Part shown: piece by piece, positions 10,043-22,114 of the stretch | Position numbering within the stretch: the stretch's first letter is position 1 | Layout: every line of letters starts with the position of its first letter | Assembly: GCA_907163345.1 (NCBI GenBank) | Contig: CAJQUN010001192.1 | Span: forward strand, 1 to 64,000 | DNA from: Haberlea rhodopensis | Lineage: Eukaryota; Streptophyta; Magnoliopsida; Lamiales; Gesneriaceae | DNA: 64,000 bases | Direction of reading: 5' to 3' | The notes under the pieces: model-generated | Database searches by the model: none | Told to the model about the DNA's origin: nothing | The model's input: only the letters and a program-made list of their open reading frames with translations | Made by a program: the position numbers and the translations under genes

Positions 10043-10385
10043 GTGAATTGCTTGGCTTACAACGTTGTAGCTTTGACAAAGCCGGGTTAGGCTACTCAAG
10101 CAAATCAAAAACTTTTTCTAGCATGTTAGCCAAAGCAAAGCATGATTCTCCTACTTGCAACTATTGTTGTAAAAATGGCCACACTAATAATAAGTGTAGG
10201 TTTGCTAGAATCCAATACCAACCTAATAAGAGGTGGAAATGGATTCCAAAAGTACCATTGAAAGTTAACCCTCTAGGACCCAAAAATCAAATGGGTACCA
10301 AAGACCCCCCTATTGTTAATTTGTTTTGTAGGGACAACCATGAATTGGAGGATGAAGGACCAAGCAACTCAAAGGAGGAGTTTAT
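10039..10385 (+). pseudogene. SIRE gag C-terminal piece with second zinc knuckle, shifted frame
   Basis: Overlaps the end of gag by ATGA in another frame. It continues SIRE-type sequence (LLGLQRCSFDKAGLGYSSKSK) and has CNYCCKNGHTNNKC, a C-X2-C-X4-H-X4-C knuckle. The coding frame crosses the COP-2a insertion point: the last five bases here (TTTAT) recur at 19233, and the frame stays open past that junction for about 40 codons. In autonomous relatives protease, integrase and reverse transcriptase follow here; this element goes almost directly to 3' sequence. Whether the ATGA overlap is a real arrangement or a frameshift cannot be told. Confidence 0.75.
10381..10385. other. COP-2a target-site duplication, left copy (TTTAT)
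   Basis: TTTAT before the 5' LTR matches TTTAT at 19233-19237 after the 3' LTR. Confidence 0.95.
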
Positions 10386-11887
10386 TGTTGGGATATGCCC
10401 TAAGACAAATCATTAGATGATTGTTTTGACATACAATGTTTATGATTTTATGAATGGCAATTCATTATTATATATTATTCTTTTAACTGTGCAATGTGAA
10501 TTAATATATATGTTAATGTCCTTAGAATAATATTGTATTATTCTTAAAGATGTCCCTAGTCAAGTATTATCATTAATAGGGATAATGATAATACGTAGAG
10601 ACTAGTATGTGTTGATCGATGAATTGTTCATTGATATGAGATATCAAATCAACATATGGGTACATGTTAGAGAACGATGTACTGGACAGACCCACCATGA
10701 GAATGCAACATGGATAGTTATATGATCGTCATATGCAATTCTCATAGTGATAATAATGTATGTAATCCTTACGACTTGTGATCATCAGAGATCCCAACAT
10801 AAGGAGTTATGTATCTTGATATCGTCAAACGTTACCCGTAACAGGGTAATCTATAAAGGCGACTATTGGATACACTACGAATTATGTAGATGGATGTTGA
10901 CTGATCGAGATAGGATTTGTCCCTGCTATATAACAGGAGATGTGTTTGGCCCTTGATCAAGTGAGAACTAAAATGCATGGCCATGCTCGAATGAGTCGAT
11001 ATGAGATTATCGAGCTTATTCGTTTATTCTAGTTCTACTTGGGGATCAAGAAATAAAGATTGAATATACGAGTATGACTATTCCATGACTCGTGTTCAAT
11101 CTAAACACATGGACAAAGGGATTAAGTTACATGGTTAATATTCTCACAAGTTCTAAGGTTATGTCGAGTCATTGACATTCTTGTAATTTGGGTAGCCTCG
11201 ATGTGTTGCTAGACACCGCTCCTTGCTTGTGACATAAAATGAGATTTTATGTCATTGCCAACATTACAAGATCCTATCGGGTCGCACAAAAGATTAAATC
11301 GATAAGGGAAATTAAATTCATTGGATGAATTAATTAATTAAGAAGAGTCTTAATTAAGTGATTAAAAGGTTTTAATTAAATCATGGGTTTGGGCCCATAA
11401 GACTTTAAGAAAGTCTTGAACCTTAATTAAAAGCCTTATAATATAAATACAAGGTTTTGATTAATTGTTAATCATTCTTTTATATCATTGCTTGATATCA
11501 AAACCTAAACCTACTCTAGCTCTCTCTCTCTCGGCCGTCCCTTCATCAACCATCACCGCCGCCGCCGTCGAGTTGGTTTTGGTTTTTGATTGGCCGCCGT
11601 CGATCGGTTTTGAACCGTGAGTTGAGTTTTGATTTAAGAACTAGTCTAGCAAACTTGTTCTTAAACCCCCTTTTCGATTTGATCGTGTGGATACCGTAGA
11701 GACAAAGGTGCAAACTTTTGTTTGTGACTCGTGGTGCTACATCGAGGATTCTGCATCAAACACGCTACAAGGGTGAGACTTTTTTGTAAATCCTTTATCC
11801 GATATGAATCCCTATGTATAGATCCATTGTTCTAGTAATCCAAAATATTTTATTCCGCTGCGTTGTATGCTCTAAGGATTACTAACA
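10386..11887 (+). mobile_element. COP-2a 5' LTR (Ty1/copia)
   Basis: TGTTGGGATATGCCC to GGATTACTAACA, 1502 bp, repeated at 17733-19232 with about fifteen differences by eye, so roughly 1% divergence. TATAAATA at 11442 is the likely TATA box, followed by CT-rich and GCCGCC-rich sequence. It has none of the GCGATC dyad arrays found in the SIRE and gypsy LTRs. The open frame at 10747-10956 is LTR noise repeated in every copy. Confidence 0.95.
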
Positions 11888-11888
11888 G

Positions 11889-11902
11889 TGGTATCAGAGC
11901 CG
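11889..11902 (+). other. COP-2a primer binding site (initiator tRNA-Met)
   Basis: TGGTATCAGAGCCG one base after the LTR end. Confidence 0.92.
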
Positions 11903-13760
11903 TGTACAAGGCTCATATCGGATTTATGTGGTTAAATAGTTTAATCATATTAGAATTAATATTGCATGCTATTTAAAACTGTATGAACATATATGATATG
12001 TTAATATTTAGTTTGTGAAAATCATCGTAAAATTGTATTTGATATAATTGGCGAATAATCATATTTATTGGGCAATATTTTCGGCCATCACCATCACAAA
12101 TGACACCACGGCTAGCCACATGAGGGCTAGGGTTTTCAAACCCTTGGCTCGAGATGGCTTAGTCGTTGGGGCTAATAATTGTGCATGGAACTGTCGAAAA
12201 TTGAATAGGGTTTAGAACCCATTGGCTCGTGACGGCTAGCTCATGACGGCTAGGGTTTCGAACCCTAGTAGCCGTGCATGGGCTCGGCCATCGTCGCCTC
12301 TTATGCTAAGGTTTTGAGACATGGATGAGTTTTGAACTCTTTGGCTCGATAATGGTTCACGCATGCATGGATTAGTAGCTTTACCACATGAGAGCAAGGT
12401 TTTTCGAACTCTTTGCTCGAGATGGTTGAGCCAACCCCGTGCATGGCCTAACCGTGACTCGTGGCTAACAAATTCCGGCGTTTCGAACAAGACGGCTCAA
12501 TGAAAACCCAAGGTGGTGCGTGGCGGCTAGGGTTTGGAACCCTAGCGCCGCCGCCGCTCGAGCTTGGCTCGGCCATGGGCTAGGGTTTCGAACCCTAGGC
12601 CCAAAATTGGTCCTGCCGTGTACTTTTGTGGTTCGAACCATGGTGGTTCGTGGCTTAGTCGCTTAAGTTCGTGGCATGTGATGTCCCGAGCGTACGATAA
12701 TTTTTCAAAAATTATTTTACAGTTTTAATTAGAATTAAATTTAAAATGTTTAGAATTTAATTAATTAAATGTTAATGCATGCTTTATGTGTTGTTTGAGC
12801 ATGGTGCGTGGTTATAGCCCTTTGACCTATTAGATAGGATTTGTGGATGTTTGTAATATATAATACGACCTGCGTGTCGTGCCTTCTCTATTTCATTCTA
12901 AATGTAATCCCTCCCCTATGTTCCCCTCGAATGTGAATCGAGGAATTCTATATCTTGTAAATAGTGTAGTTTATTTTATTGATGGTGATCAATGAAGATG
13001 GAGCATCGTGCCGGGATGAGGAGGCCATTCACCAATTGGAGCCAAAGGAAGGTGCTTGTGAAGTTACCTTAGGTTGACTCTTAGGATTTTCTCATTGGCT
13101 TGAGAGAATCTTTAGTAGGGGCTATAACCATGTCACGTTTGATTATGTATGTTGATGCATGATTTATCTTATGTTTTAGATTGATAATTGTATTACACAT
13201 ATATGTAGATATGTATACAACTATATGTAGTGGACATATATTAAATTATCAAACTAATCATGAGATCAATAAATCCCTCTAAAATATTAAGTTTTAGATG
13301 CCTTCCAAAATTAAAAGTACTCGTCAATAACTTCGATTGTACATGTGTGGGTTTGCCAAAGAAAAGCACCGTGGCAATCTTAGTAAGGCGCGAAAGGATA
13401 AAAGTGATATCCGTTATACTTTAAATTGGGTATGACTTAACTAGGTTATCTCAATAGGATTGGGAACTTAGAGGCATGGGTTGGATTATAATTCATTTGA
13501 TGAATTGAACAAAGTGTTGTTCGTCCAACTATCCAAGAATTATATGTGATATAATTGACAAAGTGTTGTCTACCTAAATAACCGAGTCTTGGGCGATTAG
13601 CCAAAGCTAACTCAAGATTAGGCGAAATATGGATCTTGGCCCATAAAGGTTTTGAGGGTTGATATTTTTTAAACAAAATAGTGGGAGTATCATTTAATGT
13701 AAGACCATGTTAAATGATTAAATCATAAACTTATTTTGCATATTTATATTGTAGATATCC
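11903..13760 (+). other. COP-2a untranslated leader, 1.86 kb, with repeated near-palindromes
   Basis: No conserved coding. Between about 12119 and 12660 it repeats near-palindromes such as CTAGGGTTTCGAACCCTAG (12243 and 12581; CTAGGGTTTGGAACCCTAG at 12526) and GGTTCGAACCATGG (12633), interspersed with TTGGCTCG and GTGCATGGCTCGG. COP-2b has the same kind of leader at 33049-34377 with a different number of repeats. A role in genome dimerisation or packaging is only a guess. Confidence 0.75.
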
Positions 13761-14993
13761 ATGGCAACTAACAACGTAACAAGCACTTTATCACTGCGAT
13801 CGGTCCTTGAGAAGGACAAATTAAATGGGACAAATTTCCTAGACTGGCATAGGAACTTGAGGATAGTCCTCAAACAAGAAAAGAAACAATATGTCCTAGA
13901 GGAACCCTTGCCCGCTGAGGAACCTCCCCTAACGGCTACAAGAGTCGAAAAAGATGCTTACAAGAAGCATCAAAGTGACGCACTTGATGTTGGGTGCCTG
14001 ATGCTTGCCACCATGAACTCTGAGCTTCAGAAGCAACATGAGGAAATGGAGGCGTTTGATATGATCGAACACTTAAAGCAATTGTACCAACAGCAAGCAA
14101 GACAAGAGAGGTATGACGTCTCTAAGGCGTTATTTCAGTGCAGGATGGTAGAGGGAAGCCTAGTTGGAACTCATGTGCTCAAGATGATTGGGTACATTGA
14201 GAATCTGGACAAGCTGGGTTTTCCACTGGACCAAGAGTTGGCCACCGATGTGATCTTGCAATCGTTGCCTGAGAGCTTCAGTCAATTTGTAGTAAATTAC
14301 AATATGACTGACATGGAAAAGACTCTACCACAATTGCTTGGTATGTTGAGAACATATGAAGCAAATACAAAGAAGACTAAGGCCACAAATGTTCTAATTG
14401 TAAATAAGGGCAAAGGAAAGGCCAAAGCTAAATGCAATAAGAAAGCAAAGAAGGTCTTTGTTAAATCTAAGCCAAAGTCTTATTCACTGAAACCAAAGGG
14501 AGGGATAGCGAAGGAAGGGAATTGTTTCCATTGCGGTGAGACCGGCCATTGGAAAAGAAACTGCAAAGTATATCTGGAGGATCTAAAGAAAGGAAGTGTG
14601 ACTTCCACTTCAGGTATTTTTGTTATAGAGGTCAATTTATCTACTTCTTCATCATGGGTATTAAATACTGGATGTGGATCTCACATTTGTGTAAATGTGC
14701 AGGACCTCAAAAAGAGTAGATTGTTGGCGAAATGCGAAGTTGATCTCCGAGCTGGAAATGGAGCAAGAGTTGCTGCATTAGCTATAGGAGATTATTATTT
14801 ATCTTTGCCTTCCGGTTTATCATTGATTTTAAAAGATTGTTATTTTGTGCCTTCAATTACCAAAAACATTATTTCTATTTCTTGTTTAGACAAGTATGGA
14901 TTCTCATTTATTATAAAGGACAACTGTTGTTCTATTTATTTAAATGATATGTTTTATGCTAGTGCACAAATGGTGAATGGTCTTTATTATTAA
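13761..14993 (+). pseudogene. gag: COP-2a gag and protease, frame broken after protease
   Basis: 410-codon frame from the ATG at 13761. Copia gag core (LNGTNFLDWHRNLRIVLKQE near residue 20; LPESFSQFVVNYNM mid-protein), a lysine-rich region, then a CCHC knuckle CFHCGETGHWKRNC. The protease follows, but its catalytic triad reads NTG (codon AAT at 14664-14666, residue 302), where COP-2b has DTG. Loss of the catalytic aspartate should abolish protease. A single base lost near 14985, relative to COP-2b, creates the stop at 14991. The lineage within copia is not assigned. Confidence 0.92.
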
Positions 14994-15001
14994 ACCTTGA
15001 T

Positions 15002-15458
15002 ATGCCTATCTATAACATAAATACTAAAAGGATTAAAAATAATGATTGTAATCCGACTTATCTCTGGCACTGTCGTTTGGGCCACATAAACGAGAACCGC
15101 ATATCTAAACTTCATAAGGATGGAGTATTAGATTCATTTGATTTTGAATCATATGAAACATGCGAATCTTGTTTAATGGGCAAGATGACTAAAGCCCCTT
15201 TCAAGGGACATGTTGAAAGGGCAAAATGTTTTATTGGGACTAATACATAGTGATGTATGTGGCCCAATAAGTACACAAGCTAGAGGTGGTTTTCAATACT
15301 TCGTTACATTTACTGATGACCTCAGTAGATATGGGTATGTGTACCTAATGAAGCATAAGCATGAAACCTTTGAAAAGTTCAAAGATTTCAAGAATGAAGT
15401 ACAAAACCAACTTGGCAAAAGTATCAAAATCCTTCGATCAGATCGAGGAGGTGAATAG
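15002..15458 (+). pseudogene. COP-2a integrase, N-terminal half
   Basis: Two overlapping frames joined by an extra base near 15225. The first holds the zinc-binding HHCC region (WHCRLGHI ... CESCLMGK). The second holds the first catalytic aspartate (LIHSDVCGP) and the second (LRSDRGGE). A 5-bp loss after 15455, compared with COP-2b, creates a TAG stop directly after GGE. Confidence 0.9.
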
Positions 15459-16869
15459 CCAAGAGTTTCATGACTATCTAAAGGAATGTGGGATAGTCCC
15501 ACAACTCACCCCTCCGTATACTCCACAATGGAATGGTGTATCCGAGAGGAGAAATCGAACCTTGTTGGACATAGTTAGATCAATGATGAGTCATGCAGAT
15601 CTTCCGATATCGTTTTGGGGACACGCTCTAGAAACAACGATTTTCTTACTGAACCGTGTTCCATCTAAATCAGTGGAAAAGACACCATATGAGATATGGA
15701 CTGAGAAGCGTCCTAATATGTCTTTTATGAAGATTTGGGGTTGTGAGGCTTTCGTTAGACGTCACGCCACTAACAAACTTGGACCCAAATCTGATAAGTG
15801 TTTATTTGTGGGGTATCCTAAGGAAACGAAAGGATACTATTTCTATTATCCCACTGAGAACAAAGTAGTTGTTGCTCGGACTGGTGTATTTCTTGAAAGA
15901 GAATTTATTTCTAGAAAAACCAGTGGGAGAAAAATAGAACTTAGTGAAGTTCAACCACAAGAAAACACTGAACCTGAGATTGAGATGGAAACAGAGCAGG
16001 CACCGCAAGCTGTTGTGGAAGAAGCACCTTCTCAAGAGACACAAGCCCAGCGTAGGTCTGTAAGAGAACACCGGGAGCCACAGAGATATGGATTTCTTGT
16101 GACTCAACAAGGTGACTTACTACTTATTGATGAGGATGAGCCGTCATCTTATCAACAAGCTATAATGGGCACTGATTCTGACAAATGGCAAGAGGCCATG
16201 AAATCTGAGATGGAATCCATGTATGCAAACCAAGTATGGACTTTGGTTGATCCACCTGAAGGGGTACGACCCATAGGGTGCAAATGGATTTTCAAGAAAA
16301 AGACCGATATGGATGGTAACGTACAAACCTATAAAGGTCTGCTGGTTGCAAAAGGATTCAAACAAATTCATGGTATTGACTATGATGAAACCTTTACACC
16401 AGTGGCCATGGTTAAATCCATAAGGATCTTACTTGCAATAGCTGCATTTCATGATTATGAAATCTGGCAGATGGATGTCAAAACAGCTTTCCTTAATGGA
16501 AATCTGCTCGAGGATGTGTACATGTCACAGCCCGAGGGTTTTGTCGATCCAAAGGATGCTGGAAAGATATGCAAGCTACAACGATCCATTTATGGATTGA
16601 AGCAAGCTTCTCGGAGTTGGAATCTTCGATTTGATGATGCAATCAAAGAGTTTGGTTTTATCAAAAACGAAGATGAACCTTGTGTCTACAAGAAGGTCAG
16701 TGCGAGCGTAATCATTTTCCTAGTGTTGTATGTAGATGACATACTTCTCATTGGAAATGATATCCCTGCCTTACAATCTGTAAAGATTTGGCTAGGGAAC
16801 TGCTTTTTGATGAAAGACTTGGGAGAAGCCACCTATGTATTAGGAATCAAGATCTATAGAGATAGATAA
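15459..16869 (+). pseudogene. pol: COP-2a integrase C-terminal half and reverse transcriptase
   Basis: Continues after the 5-bp deletion with the catalytic glutamate region (TPQWNGVSERRNRTLLD), the integrase C-terminal part, a glutamate- and glutamine-rich linker, and reverse transcriptase: WQEAMKSEMESM, IGCKWIFKKKTD, WQMDVKTAFLNG, the catalytic box YVDDILLIGND. It ends at a TAA (16867-16869) where COP-2b has a sense codon. Confidence 0.92.
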
Positions 16870-17717
16870 AGAAGGCTTCTTGGTCTGAGTCAAAGTACAT
16901 ACATAGACAAAGTGCTTAAAAGTTTAGCATGCAAGAATCAAAGAAAGGATTCGTGCCTATGACACATGGTATTTATCTCTCGAAGGAACAGTGTCCTTCA
17001 ACACCAGATGAGAGACAACGCATGAGTAATATTCCATATGCGTCAGCTATTGGATCTATCATGTATGCCATGATATGTACTCGTCCCGATGTATCGTATG
17101 CTTTGAGCATGACGAGCAGATATCAAGTTGATCCAAGTGAAGGTCACTGGATTGCTGTCAAGAACATCCTGAAGTACTTGAGAAGAACTAAGGATACTTT
17201 CTTGATTTATGGAGGTGAGGAAGAGCTCAATGTAATAGGTTACACTGATGCAAGCTTCCAAACTGACAAAGATGATTTTCGATCGCAATCTGGATATGTG
17301 TATTGCCTAAATGGAGGTGCTGTGAGCTGGAAGAGTTCAAAGCAAGAAATAGTAGCCGATTCTACAACGGAAGCTGAGTATATTGCTGCCTCGGATGCAA
17401 CAAAGGAAGCGGTTTGGATGAGGAAGTTCATTTCTGAACTTGGAGTGGTGCCTAGCATTAAAGATCCGATAGAACTCTATTGTGACAACAATGGAGCGAT
17501 CGCATTGGCTAAGGAACCAAGATCTCACCAAAGATCCAAGCACATACTTAGGCGTTTCCATTTCATTCGAGAAATCGTTGAAAGGGGAGATGTTAAAATA
17601 TGCAAAGTACCAACAGATGATAATGTATCTGACCCATTGACGAAGCCACTGTCACAGCAGAAGCATGATCGTCATACTAGATCTCTAGGCATTAGGTATA
17701 TGTCTGAGTGGTCTTAG
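16870..17717 (+). pseudogene. COP-2a end of reverse transcriptase and RNase H
   Basis: A base lost near 16921 shifts frame; from 16929 it is open to 17717. It holds the post-RT segment YASAIGSIMYAMICTRPDVS and copia RNase H residues GYTDASFQTD, DSTTEAEYIAASDA and YCDNNGAIALA. The stop at 17715 is 18 bp before the 3' LTR, with purine tract AAGTGGGAGAT between. That is the normal copia layout. Confidence 0.92.
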
Positions 17718-17720
17718 TGC

Positions 17721-17731
17721 AAGTGGGAGAT
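17721..17731 (+). other. COP-2a polypurine tract
   Basis: AAGTGGGAGAT immediately before the 3' LTR at 17733, the site for plus-strand priming. Confidence 0.8.
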
Positions 17732-17732
17732 T

Positions 17733-19232
17733 TGTTGGGATATGCCCTAAGACAAATCATTAGATGATTGTTTTGACATACAATGTTTATGATTTTATGA
17801 ATGGCAATTCATTATTATATATTATTCTTTTAACTGTGCAATGTGAATTAATATATATGTTAATGTCCTTAGAATAATATTGTATTATTCTTAAAGATGT
17901 CCCTAGTCAAGTATTATCATTAATAGGGATAATGATAATACGTAGAGACTAGTATGTGTTGATCGATGAATTGTTCATTGATATGAGATATCAAATCAAC
18001 ATATGGGTACATGTTAGAGAACGATGTACTGGACAGACCCACCATGAGAATGCAACATGGATAGTTATATGATCGTCATATGCAATTCTCATAGTGATAA
18101 TAATGTATGTAATCCTTACGACTTGTGATCATCAGAGATCCCAACATAAGGAGTTATGTATCTTGATATCGTTAAACGTTACCCGTAACAGGGTAATCTA
18201 TAAAGGCGACTATTGGATACACTACGAATTATGTAGAGGGATGTTGACTGATCGAGATAGGATTTGTCCCTCCTATATAACAGGAGATGTGTTTGGCCCT
18301 TGATCAAGTGAGAACTAAAATGCATGGCCATGCTCGAATGAGTCGATATGAGATATCGAGCTTATTCGTTTATTCTAGTTCTACTTGGGGATCAAGAAAT
18401 AAAGATTGAATATACGAGTATGACTATTCCATGACTCGTGTTCAATCTAAACACATGGACAAAGGGATTAAGTTACATGGTTAATAGTGTCACAAGTTCT
18501 AAGATTATGTCGAGTCATTGACATTCTTGTAATTTGGGTAGCCTCGATGTGTTGCTAGACATCGCTCCTTGCTTGTGACATGAAATGAGATTTTATGTCA
18601 CTGCCAACAATACAAGATCCTATCGGGTCGCACAAAAGATTAAATCGATAAGGGAAATTAAATTCATTGGATGAATTAATTAATTAAGAAGAGTCTTAAT
18701 TAAGTGAATAAAAGGTTTTAATTAAATCATGGGTTTGGGCCCATAAGACTTTAAGAAAGTCTTGAACCTTAATTAAAAGCCTTATAATATAAATACAAGG
18801 TTTTGATTAATTGTTAATCATTCTTTTATATCATTGCTTGATATCAAAACCTAAACCTACTCTAGCTCTCTCACTCTCGGCCGTCCCTTCATCAACCATC
18901 ACCGCCGCCGCCGTCGAGTTGGTTTTGGTTTTTGATTGGCCGCCGTCGATCGGTTTTGAACCGTGAGTTGAGTTTTGATTTAAGAACTAGTCTAGCAAAC
19001 TTGTTCTTAAACCCCCTTTTCGATTTGATCGTGTGGATACCGTAGAGACAAAGGTGCAAACTTTTGTTTGTGACTTGTGGTGCTACATCGAGGATTCTGC
19101 ATCAAACACGCTACAAGGGTGAGACTTTTTGTAAATCCTTTATCCGATATGAATCCCTATGTATAGATCCATTGTTCTAGTAATCCAAAATATTTTATTC
19201 CGCTGCGTTGTATGCTCTAAGGATTACTAACA
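17733..19232 (+). mobile_element. COP-2a 3' LTR
   Basis: 1500 bp, TGTTGGGATATG to TTACTAACA, paired with 10386-11887. TATAAATA at 18788. TTTAT at 19233-19237 closes the target-site duplication. Confidence 0.95.
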
Positions 19233-19237
19233 TTTAT

Positions 19238-19996
19238 TCTATTCACCACCATAGAAGAGACGAGAGGCGTTGGACCTATGACAAGAAGAACTCTTGTCAT
19301 CGAGGGTAAAATTTATTTTATTCATTTTAAAAGAGCAATTCAAAATTCATTGGCACAAATCAATTGTGATCAATAAATATTGAAGCTCAATATTCATTGG
19401 AGTAAAATGCATAACCCCTTAGCATCATTGTTAAGTTCATGATGTATGCTTATCTTTTTATAGTCAGTATCTTGATATGCCTTGCATTCAAATTTGAATA
19501 TGCTATGTGAAAATGTGCAATTATATGATTTGTTATAATGCATTGATAATTTTATTGTTTATTGGGCATGAATGCATGAACATATGCACACATGGCAACA
19601 TTTAGAATGTATTGTTGAGTGCCTTAAACGCATGTGTATTTCACTAATTGATTTGATCTAATAGCTATTACATGCTTGGTGAGGACAATGTGTAAAGTTA
19701 TTAAAATATGGCTATGTGTCAACTTATTTGAGTTATGTTTATTTAAATTTTATGCTTTTTGATTATCACAAAAAGGGGGAGAATTTTGTGATAAACTTGA
19801 ACCTTAATACATGCATAGTTTAAGGGGGAGAGCTTATGTACGCATGGTTTGAGGGGGAGAGTTATTTGCTTTATGCTTTACTTGGTAAACTTGTATGTGC
19901 TATGCAATTGTTAAGGGGGAGTCTTGTTTACTCATATTCCATGCATATTACATATTCAAGTTTATCAAGTTTTGTGATCATCAAAAAGGGGGAGAT
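19238..19996 (+). mobile_element. SIRE internal region, 3' part
   Basis: Resumes the interrupted SIRE element. After about 40 open codons that continue the frame at 10385, it is noncoding. The last 552 bp (19445-19996) carry the repeated AAGGGGGAG purine tracts and duplicate 6460-7011. The whole SIRE internal region, minus COP-2a, is about 2.4 kb, so pol is absent rather than hidden elsewhere. Confidence 0.85.
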
Positions 19997-21650
19997 TGTT
20001 GAGCCTTAAACGCATTGTTGAGTTTAATGCTTAATTTATCTCCGAATTATTTATGGGTTTTGATGATCATCAAAACTTGCATGTGTTATACTAATATGTC
20101 TACTAAGTGTACAGGGTTAGATTGATAATTTGGTTAGGAAGACCAATGGAAGAGAACCCAAGTTATACAATAACATATGCGAGTTCATAGGACAAGCGGT
20201 GATTTTTATCAAGGAATCTATTGAGCTTGGACGAGAAGGAATGACATCTATGAACAACCAATTTAAGTGTTCAACATGTGTGGAATGATGTTGGAACAAT
20301 TTCTTATGATGGGATGAAGACCCACAAACCAATGGTCCGTTGGTGGGCAAATTCGTATAGAAGCCAATTGGAGCATAGTGCAATGTTTTGATTATATCTC
20401 TTGGCTCGATGCTCCGAATAATGTGAATCTAAATAGGTTGGAAAGCCAACTCAATATTCTAGATTTCATATTCAAACATCTCAGTCCAATTCGGATTGCA
20501 TCATGGAGCAAAATGGCATGGAAGTCATAACAAGTGCAGATTGTAGCAAGGTTTGAGCGGCTGTAGCATTTTGGGCGTAACTTCTTCATACCTTAATGAA
20601 CTGCAATGAAATTTTGTCCACAGCTAGATAAGAGGAAGGGCTATCACCTCAGGTGATCCGAGCCAAGCGTGCACGCTACGCGCACTATCGACCCAGGCGA
20701 TGGCACGCTGCGCGCCAGGCAATCCAGATCACCCCAGGCGATGTCATGATCGCCCCAGGCGATCCAGAAACTTACCTACGGCCTTGTTTATCATTGATGA
20801 TCACCCCAGGCAATGGGGAGATCGCTCAAGGCGATCAGGGCCAGATTTGACCGTTAAATGGTGGCGATGGAGTTCGCCCGAGGCGATGTCCGAGGCGATC
20901 GAGGAGTGATTTCAGCCTTATGTTTAGCAACGGCTAGTAAGAGCCTAGGGGGGCTCCTACACTATAAATATGGATGCTTTGGAGCATTTTGAAGACTAGA
21001 AACAAGCCTACAAACTTCATCAAAGCTTTGCCAATTCAAATTTCAAATAGCTTTGCAATCTCCATACATTGTTGTTGTATTGGAGCTTGTAATTCTTTTA
21101 TTTTGATAGAGTCTTGTTTTCTTCGTGTTTGTACACCGTGAAGGTGTGTGTTGAGTTATTGTAAGGTCCTCCAACACCAAAGCAAGTTGGAAATTGTAAA
21201 GTCGCCAACAAGTAAAGTTGGTGCATGTGTTGTGGCTATACTTGGAGCCCTTAAGGCCAAGAAGAATCGTGAAGAGTGTAGGTAGCTCGGGAAGAGCTTT
21301 GTGTACTCGGGAAGAGTAGTGTGCTTGGGAAGAGCTTTGTAAACTCGGGAAGAGTTGGATTGTGGCTAACTTGGAGCCCTCAAGGCCAAGATCATTTATT
21401 CTAGTGGAACCTCGGTTGGAGGTTATCTAACCGGGAAGAGGAGACGTAGGCGATTCATCGCCGAACTTCTACAACAAATCTCTTGTCATTTTATTGCTTT
21501 ATTTCATTTACGCATTTATTTATTTTGTTCTTTTTATTTATCGATTGACTAAAGGCTTCCGCAAGCGCAAAACTCTTTTATTTTTCAAACTCATTTTAAA
21601 ACGCTAAAGTAGCCAAGGAATCTCATTCACCCCCCTCTTCGATTCCAACA
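19997..21650 (+). mobile_element. SIRE 3' LTR
   Basis: 1654 bp, TGTTGAGCCTTAAACG to GATTCCAACA. Compared with the 5' LTR it lacks about 103 bp just before the palindrome array, taking away the first dyad with its neighbouring sequence. The remaining array spans about 20643-20888 and TATAAATA is at 20963. A CHR-B-type LTR starts directly at 21651. Confidence 0.92.
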
Positions 21651-21838
21651 CACATGCATATGATGTCAATAATCATATTATACCATACTCACATCATCAT
21701 CACAACAATATCATATACTCGTACGTCAAAACGTACCTGTTCTGCGACACAAACGATACAAATTAGGTGTCACTGTCTAACTGCCTTGTTGTCCCGTCCC
21801 CTGTGATGATGCTACAACAATACCAACAATATATCATG

Positions 21839-21845
21839 TTATATA
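21839..21845 (-). promoter_or_regulatory. Probable TATA box of antisense CHR-B-type LTR
   Basis: TATATAA on the minus strand, about 53 bp from the array edge at 21899. The forward CHR-B LTR has a weaker TATGATAA at the matching place (54124). Confidence 0.5.
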
Positions 21846-21898
21846 GGCATTAAAATCAAATTCCAAAAAATATGACACTTTTCCAATTATGGACCCTG

Positions 21899-22114
21899 GC
21901 GATCGATCTCATGATTTAACGCGATCGATTGCTTAAAGATTTGGTCATAGGCGATCGATCTCATATTTTCACGCGATCGATCGCTTACCCCTTTGTAAAA
22001 CATTCTGCCTTGAGGCGATCGATTGCCTACTTGAAGCGATCGATCGCTCAATGCATCGCCACTCCCATGTTTAGCCACAGGCGATCGATTGCCTCAAACG
22101 TAGCGATCGATCGC
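21899..22114. repeat. GCGATC dyad array of antisense CHR-B-type LTR (eight dyads)
   Basis: Dyads at 21899, 21921, 21951, 21973, 22015, 22036, 22081 and 22103. Read on the minus strand the intervals are 22, 45, 21, 42, 22, 30 and 22 bp, almost those of CHR-B (22, 45, 20, 41, 22, 30, 21). Several dyads end in ATTGC or ATCTC, the former a single C-to-T change. Confidence 0.9.

Noticed and set aside
10747..10956. 69-codon frame repeated at 18094 and 38717
   Set aside because: It is repeated only because it lies in the COP-2 LTR; no start context or domain.
11520..11580. CT-repeat and GCC-rich stretch as a host gene 5' region
   Set aside because: It is part of the COP-2a LTR and repeats at about 18860-18920.
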